A model generated the notes under the pieces. The model was not told the origin of the DNA. It was given only the letters and a program-made list of their open reading frames with translations, and did not search any database. A DNA stretch of 64,000 nt from Mycobacterium kiyosense (GTDB taxonomy: Bacteria > Actinomycetota > Actinomycetes > Mycobacteriales > Mycobacteriaceae), in assembly GCA_021654635.1 (NCBI GenBank), contig AP025179.1, positions 4,960,001 to 5,024,000 on the forward strand, read 5' to 3'. How positions within the stretch are numbered: position 1 is the stretch's first letter; the number at the start of each line of letters is the position of its first letter. Positions 1 through 8,965 of the stretch are shown here, one piece after another. The translations under genes were made by a program, and so were the position numbers.

Positions 1-748
1 CCGCACTGCCCGATACCAATAACCTTGCGGTCCTTAATGATTCGGCTGCGCTAGAGTCGGCGACCAGCCGCGACCACACCGTCGGCACCCCGAAGTACAG
101 CGACCCGCGCGCCGCCGCGTACCCGGCGGGCGTCGGTTTTCCGGTGTGCACGAAGCGATTTCCCACCCGCAAGGATCCGAGCAAGCCGAGGACCAGACCG
201 TGGATGTGATACAGCGGCAGCCCGTGCACCAGCACGTCGTCGGCGGTCCACTGCCAGGCCTCGGCCAACGCATCCAGGTCGGCGGCGATCGCTCGGCGGC
301 TCACCTGCACCCCCTTGGGCAGGCCGGTAGTGCCGGAGGTGTAGACCACCATCGCCGGCGCGTCGGGCGACGGCTCGGCGTAGCGATGCCAAGAACGTGC
401 ATGCAGCCGCACCGGAATGTGTTGCAGCCCATCGGGATCGTCCGGCTGCGGCCCCAGCCACGCCTGGGCGCCGGAGTCGGTGAGCATGTGCCGGCGTTCG
501 GCCACTCCGACGTCGGCGGGCACCGGGACGAACGGCACACCGGCGATCAGGCAGCCGACGACCGCCAGCACGGTCGACGCCGTGGGCGCGGCCAGCACCG
601 CGATCATCCGGGCGCCGGCCACCCGCTCGGCCACCGACGTCGCGGCGCCCACCAGGTCGCCGCGACTGAGCCGGAACCCGTCGATGCTGACCGCGTCGGG
701 GATGTCGTCGGCGGTCGCCGCCGCGGGATTCAGCGAGGTCAGCAGCAC
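1..748 (-). CDS. fadD36: FadD36-type fatty acyl-CoA/acyl-AMP ligase, N-terminal half (partial)
   Basis: Acyl-activating enzyme of the ANL (AMP-binding) superfamily, which adenylates a carboxylic acid with ATP and passes it to CoA. The reading frame is open from a GTG at 748 to the window edge, so about 249 N-terminal residues are present and the C-terminal domain is missing. The reverse strand gives the AMP-binding P-loop YTSGTTGLPKG, then HGLPLYHIHG and FGVPTVWSR, as in M. tuberculosis Rv1193 (FadD36). The GTG start gives VLLTSLNPAAATADD, which lines up with the N-terminus I remember for Rv1193. A hydrolase gene in the same direction starts upstream and ends 10 bp before this start, so the two are probably co-transcribed. 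Family is certain; the substrate is not readable. Confidence 0.9.
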   Translation of the reverse strand, partial: MLLTSLNPAAATADDIPDAVSIDGFRLSRGDLVGAATSVAERVAGARMIAVLAAPTASTVLAVVGCLIAGVPFVPVPADVGVAERRHMLTDSGAQAWLGPQPDDPDGLQHIPVRLHARSWHRYAEPSPDAPAMVVYTSGTTGLPKGVQVSRRAIAADLDALAEAWQWTADDVLVHGLPLYHIHGLVLGLLGSLRVGNRFVHTGKPTPAGYAAARGSLYFGVPTVWSRLVADSSAAESLRTARLLVSGSA

Positions 749-758
749 GCCAGTGAGG

Positions 759-1667
759 CTACCGACCCTCGTCCCAGATCTTCATCAGGGTGGCCAGGAT
801 CTCCTCGCCGCGGCCCAGCCCGGCCAGATGGCTCTCCTCGGGCAGGTGGAACAGCTCGGCGTCGGGCAGTCGCGCGACCACGTGCTCGCCGTGGGAGAAC
901 GGGATGATGTGGTCGTGGTCGCCGTGCCACCACCGCACCGGAACCTTGACTTCGTCGAGCCGGAATCCCCAGTCCCGGGCGAACAGGATGACGTCGTTGA
1001 ACGGCGCCGCCAGTTGCTTGCGGCTGCCGTTGAGTAGGTCGTCGAGGAACATCGCCTTGAACTCGGGCCGGGTCAGCAGGTGCCGGTCGGCCTCGGGTGA
1101 GAGCAGGGCGTACACCTCCAGCGCGCTGGACGCGACGGGCCGGATCGACTGGATCAGCATGCTCGCGCCGATGCGCAGCGGGTTGCCGCCGAACTTCAGC
1201 AGCGGCGCGACCCGCAGGCCAAGGGTCATCGCCCCGCCGCTGATCGCGTCGGGCCCCTGGGTGGGCGCCACTCCCCCGAGCACGCCGAGGGCCACCACCC
1301 GGTCGCTCAGCCGCGCGCCGCAGGCCAGCGCGTAGGGGCCGCCACCGGACAGGCCGACGACGGCCATCTTCTCGATGCCGAAGGTGTCGGCGATGGTGCG
1401 GAGGTCTTCGGCGAACTCCGAGATGGCCTCGTAGCGGTGTGGCGTCGAGGAACCGATGCCGGGACGGTCGATGCCGATCAGCCGGATGTCGTGGTGTTCG
1501 GCGTAGACGCGGGCCTCGGTGGGGATCTGCCGCCGGGCGCCCGGCGTGCCGTGCAGCCAGAACACGGCGCGCCCCTGGGGGGCGCCGAATTCGGCGAAAC
1601 CGATCTGACGGTTCTCGCCGACGGCGATGTTGCCTTCGATCTTGGGGCGATCGATCGCGACAGACAT
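759..1667 (-). CDS. Alpha/beta-fold hydrolase (Rv1191-like)
   Basis: A 302-residue alpha/beta hydrolase. Visible motifs are the oxyanion-hole HG at residues 39-40 (FWLHGTPGAR), the nucleophile elbow GLSGGG with Ser107, an acidic GDHDH segment near residue 250 and a late His in SHLAGLG that would complete Ser-Asp-His. No signal peptide or membrane segment is seen, so it is probably cytoplasmic. It lies directly upstream of fadD36 with a 10-bp gap, the order seen around Rv1191-Rv1193 in M. tuberculosis. It may supply or edit an acid for the ligase, but this is inference from position only. The substrate (ester, epoxide or lactone) is unknown. The ATG start is followed by a plausible N-terminus, and length is typical for the family. 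Confidence 0.85.
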   Translation of the reverse strand: MSVAIDRPKIEGNIAVGENRQIGFAEFGAPQGRAVFWLHGTPGARRQIPTEARVYAEHHDIRLIGIDRPGIGSSTPHRYEAISEFAEDLRTIADTFGIEKMAVVGLSGGGPYALACGARLSDRVVALGVLGGVAPTQGPDAISGGAMTLGLRVAPLLKFGGNPLRIGASMLIQSIRPVASSALEVYALLSPEADRHLLTRPEFKAMFLDDLLNGSRKQLAAPFNDVILFARDWGFRLDEVKVPVRWWHGDHDHIIPFSHGEHVVARLPDAELFHLPEESHLAGLGRGEEILATLMKIWDEGR

Positions 1668-1751
1668 GGCGGGGCGCCTTTCTCTGCGGGTGCGTCTTCG
1701 CGGGTGCGTTGACGCGTCCGGAATCTTACTGGTGCGGCTCGACGCGATTCA

Positions 1752-3973
1752 CTAGGCGTTGAGCACTCGTTCACCGATGATCCGCTGCGCGCGCAGTTCG
1801 GCCAGTTCGTCGGGGGAAAGCCCCAACGCGCAAAGAATCTCGTCGTTGTGCTGGCCGAGGGTGGGCGGCGGGGTGCGGTGATGCCGGGCGGGTCCGGGGG
1901 TGATGCGAAACGGCCAGCCGGGAAAGCGCCGCGGCCCGGTGACGGGGTGCTCGAACTCTTCGTAGAACCGCCGGGCATCGAGCTGGGCGAAATCGCACAT
2001 CCGGTCCCCGGTGGTGACTTGCTCTGCCGGAATTCCTTGCGCGCGAAGGCTTTCGACGACGGCCGCCGCCGTCTGGGTGCGGGTCCAGGCGGCGACCAGC
2101 TCGTCGAACAGGTCGTGGTCGATGCCGCCCGCGTCGGGCAAGGACAGGGCCACCCAGGTCTGGTCTTCGTGGGTCGGATACACGCCCTGCAGCCAGCCGC
2201 GCCGACGGTTGCCTTCGCGGGAACGCACTACGCCGTTCATCGAATACTCGATCACCGGTTCGGCGGTCACCGCGGCGGCGACCTCGATCTGGGCGACCTC
2301 GATCAGCCGGCCCTTCCCGGTACGGCGGCGGTGTCGCAGGGCGGCCAGCAGCGCGACCCCGGCGTGCACGCCGACGATGGGGTCGGCCGGGCCCTGCAGG
2401 TTGCACGGCGGTCCGTCGGCGTACCCGGTGGCGGCGGTCATCCCGGAGGTCTGCTCGATGTTCAGCGCCCAGCCGACGTAGTCACGCCACGGCCCATCCA
2501 GTCCGAAACCGGGCATCCGGACCGCGATGACATCGGGCCGCAGTTTCACCAGCGATTCGTAGTCCAGACCGAACTGCTCCACCACCCGCGGGGAGAAATT
2601 CTCCACGACCACGTCGGCCTGTGCGGCCAGTCGCTGGGCGATGTCGCGACCGCGATCGGTGGTCAGGTCGAGGGTGATGTCCTTCTTGTTGAGGTTGGTC
2701 GCCTGCCACAGAGCGCTGCGCTCGTACCAGTCGTCCCCCTCGAACGGGTAAGCGCCCGAATACCTGTGGCCGTCCGGCCGCTGGATGGATTCGACCTTCA
2801 CGATGTCGGCGCCGAACGCGCCGAGGTAGCAGGTCAGGTAGGCGCCAGCCCAGAAGGTGCTCAGGTCGAGCACCCGAAGCCCTTCGAATCCCGGCGGCGA
2901 GTGCGACGGGGCTGCAACCTGCGGCCCGGGATTTCGCGGTGCGGTTACCTTCGCGGACCGGGAGAACCGGAACGGCGAACCCGGCCGGGTGAAACCACCG
3001 GTCGCCACGAAGAATCCGCGTTTGGCGTACTGCGGCGACTCCAACACGGTGGCGCCGTCGTTGACCGGCGCGGCCGGGATCCGCATGGCCTGGCTCAGTT
3101 CGACGAGTTCGGCGACGGTCTGCGCGGCGAGCAGCGGCTCCGCCCTGGCGAAGAACTCGGCGCGCTGCGGGCCGCCCATCATGATGGCGAGCTGGTGTTC
3201 ACCGAACTCCGGCAGGCCCAGCATCGCGCAGACGTCGAGCCAGTGCTGCCCGGTCAGGCAGTTGATGCCCACCCAGCCGTCGGCGGCGCGCACCACCCCA
3301 GCATCGGCGCGGCCCGGATATTCGGCGGCAGCCCAAGGCTTTCCATCCGTTCGGCCATCAGCATCGGGTAGGGCAGCGTGGCGAGCAGCGACTCGAATTC
3401 CGAGACGTCGACGCACCGGAAGCCGGACCCGGGAAACCGCAGCGCGGTCAGCGCAGCCAGCGCCCCGTAGGCGCCCGGAACATATTCTGAGATTCGGGCG
3501 CCGGCCTGCACCGGCGGGCGGTCCGGGTCGCGGGCGCTGATCCAGCCGGATACCGCCTGCATGGTCAGCGGCGACGCCACGCGGTCACGCCAGGGCCCGG
3601 ACTGACCGAATGCAGAAATGCTCACCAGCACCAGATTCGGGTTGAGGCGGGCCAATTCGCCGGCGCCCAGCCCCCACCCGGCCAGGGTGCCGGGCGGTAG
3701 ATTCTCGACCAGCACCTGCGCCGACGCGATCAGGGCACCGGCCTCGTCCAGGCCGGCAAACCGTTTGCCCGTGTTGAGGTATTCGAACAACCCCGACCGC
3801 TGCGGGTCCGGCACCCCGTCCCGGAAGGGTCCCCACCGCCGCAGCGGATCCCCTTGCGGCGGCTCGATTTTAACGACCTCCGCACCCAGATCCACGAAAA
3901 GCTTTGTGGCGTAAGGGCCGGAGATCTCGGTGGCGATTTCGACGACGTGCAGGCCCGCGAGGGGTCCACTCAC
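1752..3973 (-). CDS. Two-domain class III (CaiB/BaiF) CoA-transferase, with one -1 frameshift
   Basis: Formyl-CoA-transferase-type enzyme that moves CoA between carboxylic acids. Two CaiB/BaiF domains are joined in one polypeptide of about 740 residues, like the double-domain mycobacterial proteins such as Rv1866. Domain 1 begins SGPLAGLHVVEIATEISGPYA and has a GAEVVKIEPPQGD segment. Domain 2 begins near GFEGLRVLDLSTFWAGAY and has FGADIVKVESIQRPDGH. The frame breaks near 3296-3299: a 4-C run on the plus strand where five would keep PMLG-VVRAADGWVGIN in one frame. Everything either side is well conserved, so I treat it as one gene with a probable assembly deletion. The GTG start at 3973 overlaps the stop of the upstream aldehyde dehydrogenase (GTGA), implying translational coupling. 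Together the two could turn an aldehyde into an acyl-CoA without ATP. Confidence 0.8.
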
Positions 3974-5453
3974 GCGGGAACCCCGATCGCCATCGGCTCC
4001 ATGTATTGGTGTACCCCGGTGATGCCGCCGCCCTCGCGTCCCAGCCCGCTCAGCTTGAAACCGCCGAACGGCGCGGCACCCGCACCGCATCCGTTGACCG
4101 CGACCTGTCCCGTCCGGATGCGACGGGCCACACCGACCGCCCGGTCCACGTCGCCGCCCCACACCGCGCCGGACAGCCCGTACTGCGAGTTGTTCGCGAT
4201 CTCGATTGCGTCCCGGTCGTCGCGGTACCGGATCACGCTGAGCACCGGGCCGAAGACTTCCTCTTGTGCGATAACCGAATTCGGTTGCACGCCGGTGAGA
4301 ATAGTCGGCTCGAAATAGAAGCCGACGTCCAGCCCGGCCGGCCGCCGGCCCCCCGGTGGCGAGCTGGGCCCCCCTCGTCGAGCGCCCCGGCGACGTGCGC
4401 CTCGACCCGGCCCCGTTGGGCGTCGCTGATCAGTGGTCCCATCTGCACCTCGGGATCGGCGGGGTCGCCCACTTTGACGGCACGGGCCATCGCCACCAGA
4501 CGTTCGACGACGTCGTCGTGCAGCGAATCGGGCAGCAGCAACCGGCTTTGCAGGATGCAGGCCTGTCCGGAGTGCAGCGAGCAGCAGTCGAACAGCAACT
4601 GCTGCAACATCTCGTCGGTGACCTCGGTGTCGTCCAGGATGATGCACGCCGACTTGCCGCCCAACTCCAGCAGGATCCGCTTGAGCGTGTCACCGGCGGC
4701 CGACATCACCTGCCGCCCGACCACGCTGCTACCGGTGAAGCTGACCATGTCGATGCGCGGGTCGGTGGTGAGCAGCCGGGCCGCCTCGACGCTCGACGGC
4801 GTGACGACGTTGACCACGCCGGGCGGGATGTCGGTGTGCTCGTCGATCAGCCGCGCCAGCGCCAGCCCCGCCACCGGGGTGAGCGGGGACGGCTTGAGCA
4901 CCACGGTGTCCCCGGCGGCCAGCGCGTGGTTGAGCTTCATCACGTTGAGGCAGTGCGGGAAGTTCCACGGGGTCAGGATGGACACCACGCCCAACGGCGC
5001 GTGCCGCAGCACCGTCTTGCCGGCGCCGATCCCGGTCACCTCTTCGTCAACCAGCTGGGTGGCCAGTTGGGCGGCGTGCATGGACATGAACGCCGCACCG
5101 TCGATCTGCATCAGCCGCTCGTTCTCGGTGCATCCCCATTCCGCCCGGGACAGCGCGAAGAAGTCGTCGGCGTACTTCAGCAGCGCCTGGCCGAGTTGGT
5201 TGAGGCACTCGGCGCGGTCTGCGGCGGTCATAGTCGCCCAGGGACTGTCGTCGAAGGCGCGGCGGGCGGCGCCGATCGCCGCACCGACCTGGTCGACGCT
5301 GGCGTCGGGTGCGGTGGCGATGACCTGTTCGGTGACGGGTGAGATGTCTTGGTAGCGGCCGTCTTCGGGTTCGACCCACCGGCCGTCGATGTAGAGCTGG
5401 TAGGTGTCAACGAGCGTCGGTAGCATCTGCGTCCTCACCGAAATGTCGGTCAT
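3970..5453 (-). CDS. NAD(P)-dependent aldehyde dehydrogenase, with two +1 frameshifts
   Basis: Aldehyde dehydrogenase superfamily, oxidising an aldehyde to an acid. Motifs are TPWNFPHCLNVMKL, VSFTGSSVVGRQV, the general-base Glu in LLELGGKSA, the nucleophile Cys in HSGQACILQ, and EEVFGPVLSVI and PFGGFKLSGLGRE near the C-terminus. Start is ATG 5453 with AAGGGG about 5 nt upstream; a longer in-frame extension to 5492 is less likely. Two C6 runs on the plus strand (4349-4354 and 4369-4374) each appear one base too long: removing one from each restores ALDEGAQLATGGRRPAGLDV. Without this the protein is cut at about residue 370. The gene is coupled to the CoA-transferase and is divergent from the P450 operon, which suggests it oxidises the aldehyde made by the P450. 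Confidence 0.82.
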
Positions 5454-5463
5454 CTGTCCCCTT

Positions 5464-5492
5464 GGTGTACACCCGCGCACACCCTGCGTCAA
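5464..5492 (-). promoter_or_regulatory. Candidate promoter of the aldehyde dehydrogenase with a palindrome at -10
   Basis: On the minus strand TTGACG (5492-5487) is followed after 17 nt by TACACC (5469-5464), a plausible -35/-10 pair for the gene starting at 5453. The -10 half lies inside a perfect 10-bp palindrome, GGTGTACACC, at 5464-5473. A repressor bound there would cover the -10 region. The -10 lacks the usual final T, so the promoter call is tentative. Confidence 0.4.
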
Positions 5493-5503
5493 TCGTCGAT
5501 CAT

Positions 5504-5524
5504 CTGAAATTCAAGGTATTTCAG
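5504..5524. promoter_or_regulatory. 21-bp inverted repeat in the divergent promoter region
   Basis: A perfect inverted repeat CTGAAAT-N7-ATTTCAG sits midway between the divergent aldehyde dehydrogenase and P450 genes. Its size suits a TetR dimer, and a TetR gene closes the rightward operon. It does not match the KstR or KstR2 consensus as I remember them. Confidence 0.5.
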
Positions 5525-5539
5525 TGTGTTGAGGGCGTA

Positions 5540-5569
5540 TTGACAGAGCATGTCGCCGGGTAGTAGACA
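5540..5569 (+). promoter_or_regulatory. Candidate promoter of the P450/igr-like operon
   Basis: A consensus -35 TTGACA at 5540-5545 is followed after 18 nt by TAGACA at 5564-5569. Transcription would begin near 5576, downstream of the first in-frame ATG (5572). This favours the GTG at 5620 as the P450 start. Confidence 0.5.
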
Positions 5570-5579
5570 CGATGCGCAG

Positions 5580-5600
5580 GACACTTTCCCCAAAAGTGTC
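5580..5600. promoter_or_regulatory. Probable operator: 8-bp perfect inverted repeat at the start of the P450 transcript
   Basis: GACACTTT-N5-AAAGTGTC is a perfect 21-bp inverted repeat lying just after the predicted transcription start and about 20 bp before GTG 5620. Position, size and symmetry fit a TetR-type operator. The arms differ from those of the 5504-5524 repeat, so two different proteins may bind, or only one of the two sites may be functional. Confidence 0.55.
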
Positions 5601-5619
5601 GGATCGGAGAATCCTGAGC

Positions 5620-6816
5620 GTGCGCGCCGATGCTGAGCTGCACTCACCGGAATTCCCACTGCACTCCCCCGACTTCTACGCCGGCGACCCGTATCCGGCC
5701 TACCGGCAGCTGCGCGCGACGTCGCCGGTGCTGTGGAACGACGTCACCAATTTCTGGGCGCTGCTCAAGTACGAGGACATCCGCTTCGTCTCCAGCAACC
5801 CGGCGCTGTTCACCTCCACCAAGGGCATCAGCATCCCCGACCCGCAGCTGCCGAACCCGGTGCAGGAGGGCAACCTCATCTTCACCGACCCGCCCCGGCA
5901 CCGGCAGATGCGCAAACTGATCAACGCCGGGTTCACCCGCCGCCGTGTTGCGGTGCTCGAGCCCAAGATCCGTGAGATCGTGCGCGGCATCCTCGACCAG
6001 GTCCAGCCCGATTCGGTGCACGAGTTCGCCGAAGAGATCGCCGCCCCGCTGCCCACCCGGATGATCGCCGAGTTGATCGGCGCGCCGCCCGATGACTGGG
6101 AGCAGTTCCGCGCCTGGTCGGACGCCGCCACCGGGACGGCTGATCCCGAGATCGAGCTCGATCCGTTCGTGGCCATCGGCCAGCTCTTCGAGTACTTTCA
6201 GAAACTGATCGCCGCCCGGCGCGCGGATCCGCGCGACGACCTGCTGTCGGTATTGGCCGAAGCAGAGATCGACGAACACCGCCTCAGCGACGAAGACCTG
6301 CTGAACTTCACCTTCCTGCTGCTGGTTGCCGGCAACGAAACCACCCGCAACCTGATCGCGCTGGGCACCTTGGCGCTGATCGGCCATCCCGAACAGTGCC
6401 GGCTGCTGGTGGCCGACCCCACGCTGATCCCGGCGGCGGTCGAGGAAATGCTGCGCTTCACCAGCCCGGTGGTGAGCATGTCCCGGGTCGCGACCCGCGA
6501 CGTCGAGTTGCGCGGCCAGCTGATCCGCGAGGGCGAGGTGGTGTCGATGCTGTACGGCTCGGCCAACCGCGACGAGGACGTATTCGGCAGTGACGCCGAG
6601 GAATTCAAGGTGACCCGGCATCCCAACCCGCACATCGCGTTCGGCTGTGGCGAACATTCCTGCATCGGAGCACAACTGGCACGGCTGGAAGCCACCGTGC
6701 TGTTCGAGGAGTTGCTGCGCCGCTTTCCCCGCCTGGAACTCGTCGGCGAGGTCGACCGGATGAAGGCCACCATGGTGCCCGGGGTCAAGCGGATGCCGGT
6801 ACGGCTGGGAGCCTGA
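5620..6816 (+). CDS. Cytochrome P450 monooxygenase, first gene of the igr-like operon
   Basis: Soluble bacterial class I P450 of about 398 residues. It has the I-helix oxygen-activation motif AGNETT, the K-helix ExxR in EEMLRF, and the haem-binding loop FGCGEHSCIG with the axial Cys. GTG 5620 has GGAGA about 10 nt upstream and sits after the promoter and operator; an in-frame ATG at 5572 would extend the protein by 16 residues but lies before the predicted transcript start. By analogy with CYP125, which opens the igr operon and oxidises the terminal methyl of the cholesterol side chain, it may oxidise a terminal methyl to an alcohol or aldehyde. I cannot assign a CYP family number. It lies 3 bp before the first acyl-CoA dehydrogenase. 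No ferredoxin gene is adjacent. Confidence 0.88.
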   Translation: MRADAELHSPEFPLHSPDFYAGDPYPAYRQLRATSPVLWNDVTNFWALLKYEDIRFVSSNPALFTSTKGISIPDPQLPNPVQEGNLIFTDPPRHRQMRKLINAGFTRRRVAVLEPKIREIVRGILDQVQPDSVHEFAEEIAAPLPTRMIAELIGAPPDDWEQFRAWSDAATGTADPEIELDPFVAIGQLFEYFQKLIAARRADPRDDLLSVLAEAEIDEHRLSDEDLLNFTFLLLVAGNETTRNLIALGTLALIGHPEQCRLLVADPTLIPAAVEEMLRFTSPVVSMSRVATRDVELRGQLIREGEVVSMLYGSANRDEDVFGSDAEEFKVTRHPNPHIAFGCGEHSCIGAQLARLEATVLFEELLRRFPRLELVGEVDRMKATMVPGVKRMPVRLGA

Positions 6817-6819
6817 GGG

Positions 6820-8022
6820 ATGGATCTGGAGTACACGCCCGAACAGCAGCGGCTGCGCGCGCAGATGCGCGCCACCCTGGAACAGGTCATGACGCCCGAG
6901 CGCGTCGCCGCGATCGGCAAGAACATCGAGGGCGGCCCCGCGGTGCGGGAGTGCGTCCGCGCCCTCGCCGCGGCCCACCTGTTGGGTGTCGGCTGGCCCA
7001 AAGAATATGGCGGACAAGGCTTCTCGGCGATCGAGCAGTATATCTTCGGCGAAGAGGCGCGCCGGGCGGGGGCGCCGATCCCGCTGGTGACACTCAACAC
7101 CGTCGGGCCGACGCTGATGCAGCGCGGTACCGAGGAGCAGAAGCGCACGTTCCTGCCGGCGATCCTGGACGGCAGTGTGGAGTTCGCCATCGGGTACTCC
7201 GAGCCGGGCGCCGGCAGCGACCTGGCTTCGATACGTACCACCGCCGTGCGCGACGGGGATCACTACGTGATCAACGGTCAGAAGATGTTCACCAGTGGCG
7301 CCGCCTACGCCGACTACATCTGGCTGGCCGTCCGGACCGACCCGAATGTCAAGAAGCACAAGGGCATTTCGATTCTAATCGTGCCTACCTCGGCACCGGG
7401 ATTCTCCTGGCAACCGCTGCACACCATGCCGGGAGTCTCCACCTTCTACACGTTCTACGACGACGTGCGGGTGCCGGTCAGCGCGCTGGTGGGCGAGGAG
7501 AACCAGGGGTGGCAACTGATCACCACCCAGCTGAACTTCGAACGCGCCGCATTGGGCAATCTGGGCGCGCTCGAGCCGCTGTTCGAGAAGACGCTGCAGT
7601 GGGCTTGCAGCACCGAGCTCGACGGCGCCCGGGTGATCGACCAGCCGTGGGTGCAGCTCGCCCTGGCCCGGGTCGAAGCTCAAGTTGCCGCATACAAATT
7701 GGTCAACCTGCGGGTGAACGCTGCGATGACCAAAGGTGTGCTCAGCATGGGCGAAGCCTCTGCGGCCAAGGTGTTCGGCACCGAGCTGACCCAGCAGGTC
7801 GCCCGGCAGCTGCTGGAAGTGCTCGACGGCAACGGGGTGCGCCGCGGCACCGACGCACCGCTGCGCGGCGCCCTGGAGACCGCGTACCGTCAAGCCGTCA
7901 TCAACACCTTCGGCGGCGGCGCCAACGAGATCCAGCGGGACATCATCGCCATGGCGGGCCTGGGCATGCCGCGCGCACCGCGTGACCTACGCGCCACCGC
8001 CGACAAAGGAGGATCGAGCTAA
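6820..8022 (+). CDS. Acyl-CoA dehydrogenase, catalytic subunit type (FadE29-like)
   Basis: FAD-dependent acyl-CoA dehydrogenase of 400 residues that introduces an alpha,beta double bond. It resembles FadE29 of the igr operon in segments such as LGVGWPKEYGGQGF, FAIGYSEPGAGSDLAS, YVINGQKMFTSGA, HKGISILIVPT and the C-terminal FGGGANEIQRDIIA. Glu241 in QLNFERAALG aligns with the catalytic base region of FadE29 (NNERVMLG). The igr enzymes work as an alpha2beta2 heterotetramer in which only one subunit carries the base; this gene looks like that subunit and its partner is at 8966. ATG start 3 bp after the P450 stop; an AAAGGAGG Shine-Dalgarno for the next gene lies at its 3' end. Confidence 0.9.
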   Translation: MDLEYTPEQQRLRAQMRATLEQVMTPERVAAIGKNIEGGPAVRECVRALAAAHLLGVGWPKEYGGQGFSAIEQYIFGEEARRAGAPIPLVTLNTVGPTLMQRGTEEQKRTFLPAILDGSVEFAIGYSEPGAGSDLASIRTTAVRDGDHYVINGQKMFTSGAAYADYIWLAVRTDPNVKKHKGISILIVPTSAPGFSWQPLHTMPGVSTFYTFYDDVRVPVSALVGEENQGWQLITTQLNFERAALGNLGALEPLFEKTLQWACSTELDGARVIDQPWVQLALARVEAQVAAYKLVNLRVNAAMTKGVLSMGEASAAKVFGTELTQQVARQLLEVLDGNGVRRGTDAPLRGALETAYRQAVINTFGGGANEIQRDIIAMAGLGMPRAPRDLRATADKGGSS

Positions 8023-8565
8023 GTGACCGACTCAGAGCTTCAGGCCAAGGTGCAGGCATTGGTCGGCAAGCCCACCGGTGGCAGCGGAAAACCCTCGGTG
8101 GCACCGGATCCGGTGAATCAGCCGATGATCCGGCACTGGGCGTACGCCATGGACGACCTGAACCCGGTGTACATCGACCCCGACTTCGCGGCGACGTCGC
8201 GGTTCGGCGGCATCGTGTCGCCACCGGTGATGCTGCAGACCTGGACGATGCCGTCGCCCAAGCTGGAAGGAATCGGCGACCGCGGCGGCGCGCCGATCGA
8301 GATCAAGAGCAACCCGACGGCCTTCCTGGACGAGGCCGGTTACACCAGCACCGTGGCCACCAACTCCGAGTTCGAGATCGAACGCTACCCGCGGCTGGGT
8401 GATCTGATCAGCGCGACGACGGTGTACGAGTCGGTGTCGGACGAGAAGAAGACGGCGCTGGGCACCGGGTTCTTCCTGACCTGGCTGACCACCTACACCA
8501 ACCAGCACGGCGAAGTGCTGGGCCGGCAACGCTTCCGCGTACTTCGATTCAGGCCGGCCCGCTGA
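8023..8565 (+). CDS. MaoC-like hydratase, N-terminal-type hotdog protein (ChsH2 N-terminal half-like)
   Basis: A 180-residue protein of the MaoC dehydratase N-terminal type (FAS1-like hotdog). Segments such as MIRHWAYAMDDLNPVYIDPDFA and FGGIVSPPVMLQTW match the first domain of ChsH2 (Rv3542c). ChsH2 in the igr operon is one chain of about 311 residues made of this domain plus a DUF35 domain; here the two are separate genes (180 + 132 residues) overlapping by one base. In the igr pathway this chain pairs with ChsH1 to hydrate the enoyl-CoA. GTG start at 8023 with AAAGGAGG about 8 nt upstream is convincing. No break in the frame suggests the split is real and not an assembly error. Confidence 0.85.
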   Translation: MTDSELQAKVQALVGKPTGGSGKPSVAPDPVNQPMIRHWAYAMDDLNPVYIDPDFAATSRFGGIVSPPVMLQTWTMPSPKLEGIGDRGGAPIEIKSNPTAFLDEAGYTSTVATNSEFEIERYPRLGDLISATTVYESVSDEKKTALGTGFFLTWLTTYTNQHGEVLGRQRFRVLRFRPAR

Positions 8566-8963
8566 TGGCGACCCGAATGGCGCCGGCCATCAGCCCGGAT
8601 ACCGAGTTCTTCTGGAATGGCTTGCGGGACAACAAGTTGCTGATCCAGCGCTGCGACGGGTGCGGGGTGCTGCGTCACCCACCCCGCCCGATGTGCCCGC
8701 ATTGCCGGTCGCTGGAGTGGGAGACGGTGCCGGCGTCCGGCCGCGGCACGGTGTACAGCTACGTGATGCCGCATCAGCCACGCGTTCCGTTCTTCGACTA
8801 CCCCTACATCGTGGTGCTGGTCGAGCTGGAGGAAGGAGTGCGGCTGGTGTCGAACCTGACCGACATCGACCCGGCTGAGGTGAAAGTCGGGATGCCGGTG
8901 CAACTCTACTTCCAGAGTTTCGACAACGACCTGACGCTGCACCAGTTCCGGCCGAGCCGGTAG
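8565..8963 (+). CDS. DUF35 zinc-ribbon/OB-fold protein (ChsH2 C-terminal half-like)
   Basis: A 132-residue DUF35 protein: an N-terminal helix, a rubredoxin-like zinc ribbon with Cys30, Cys33, Cys44 and Cys47 (CDGC...CPHC), then an OB-fold. In the igr system the DUF35 domain of ChsH2 binds the aldolase Ltp2 and is needed for its activity, coupling hydration to retro-aldol cleavage. The start ATG shares its A with the stop TGA of the preceding MaoC gene (TGATG), so the two halves are translated together. All four metal ligands are present. Family assignment is secure; the partner is inferred to be the Ltp2-like protein at 10534. Confidence 0.87.
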   Translation: MATRMAPAISPDTEFFWNGLRDNKLLIQRCDGCGVLRHPPRPMCPHCRSLEWETVPASGRGTVYSYVMPHQPRVPFFDYPYIVVLVELEEGVRLVSNLTDIDPAEVKVGMPVQLYFQSFDNDLTLHQFRPSR

Positions 8964-8965
8964 CC

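Noticed and set aside
1848..3371. Long plus-strand frame over the CoA-transferase
   Set aside because: GC-rich antisense shadow with His/Arg/Gly-rich composition and no motif, while the minus strand is a clear conserved enzyme.
4349..4374. C6 tracts as contingency (phase-variation) switches
   Set aside because: Six-base runs are too short for frequent slippage and the same defect appears in many unrelated housekeeping genes; error is simpler.
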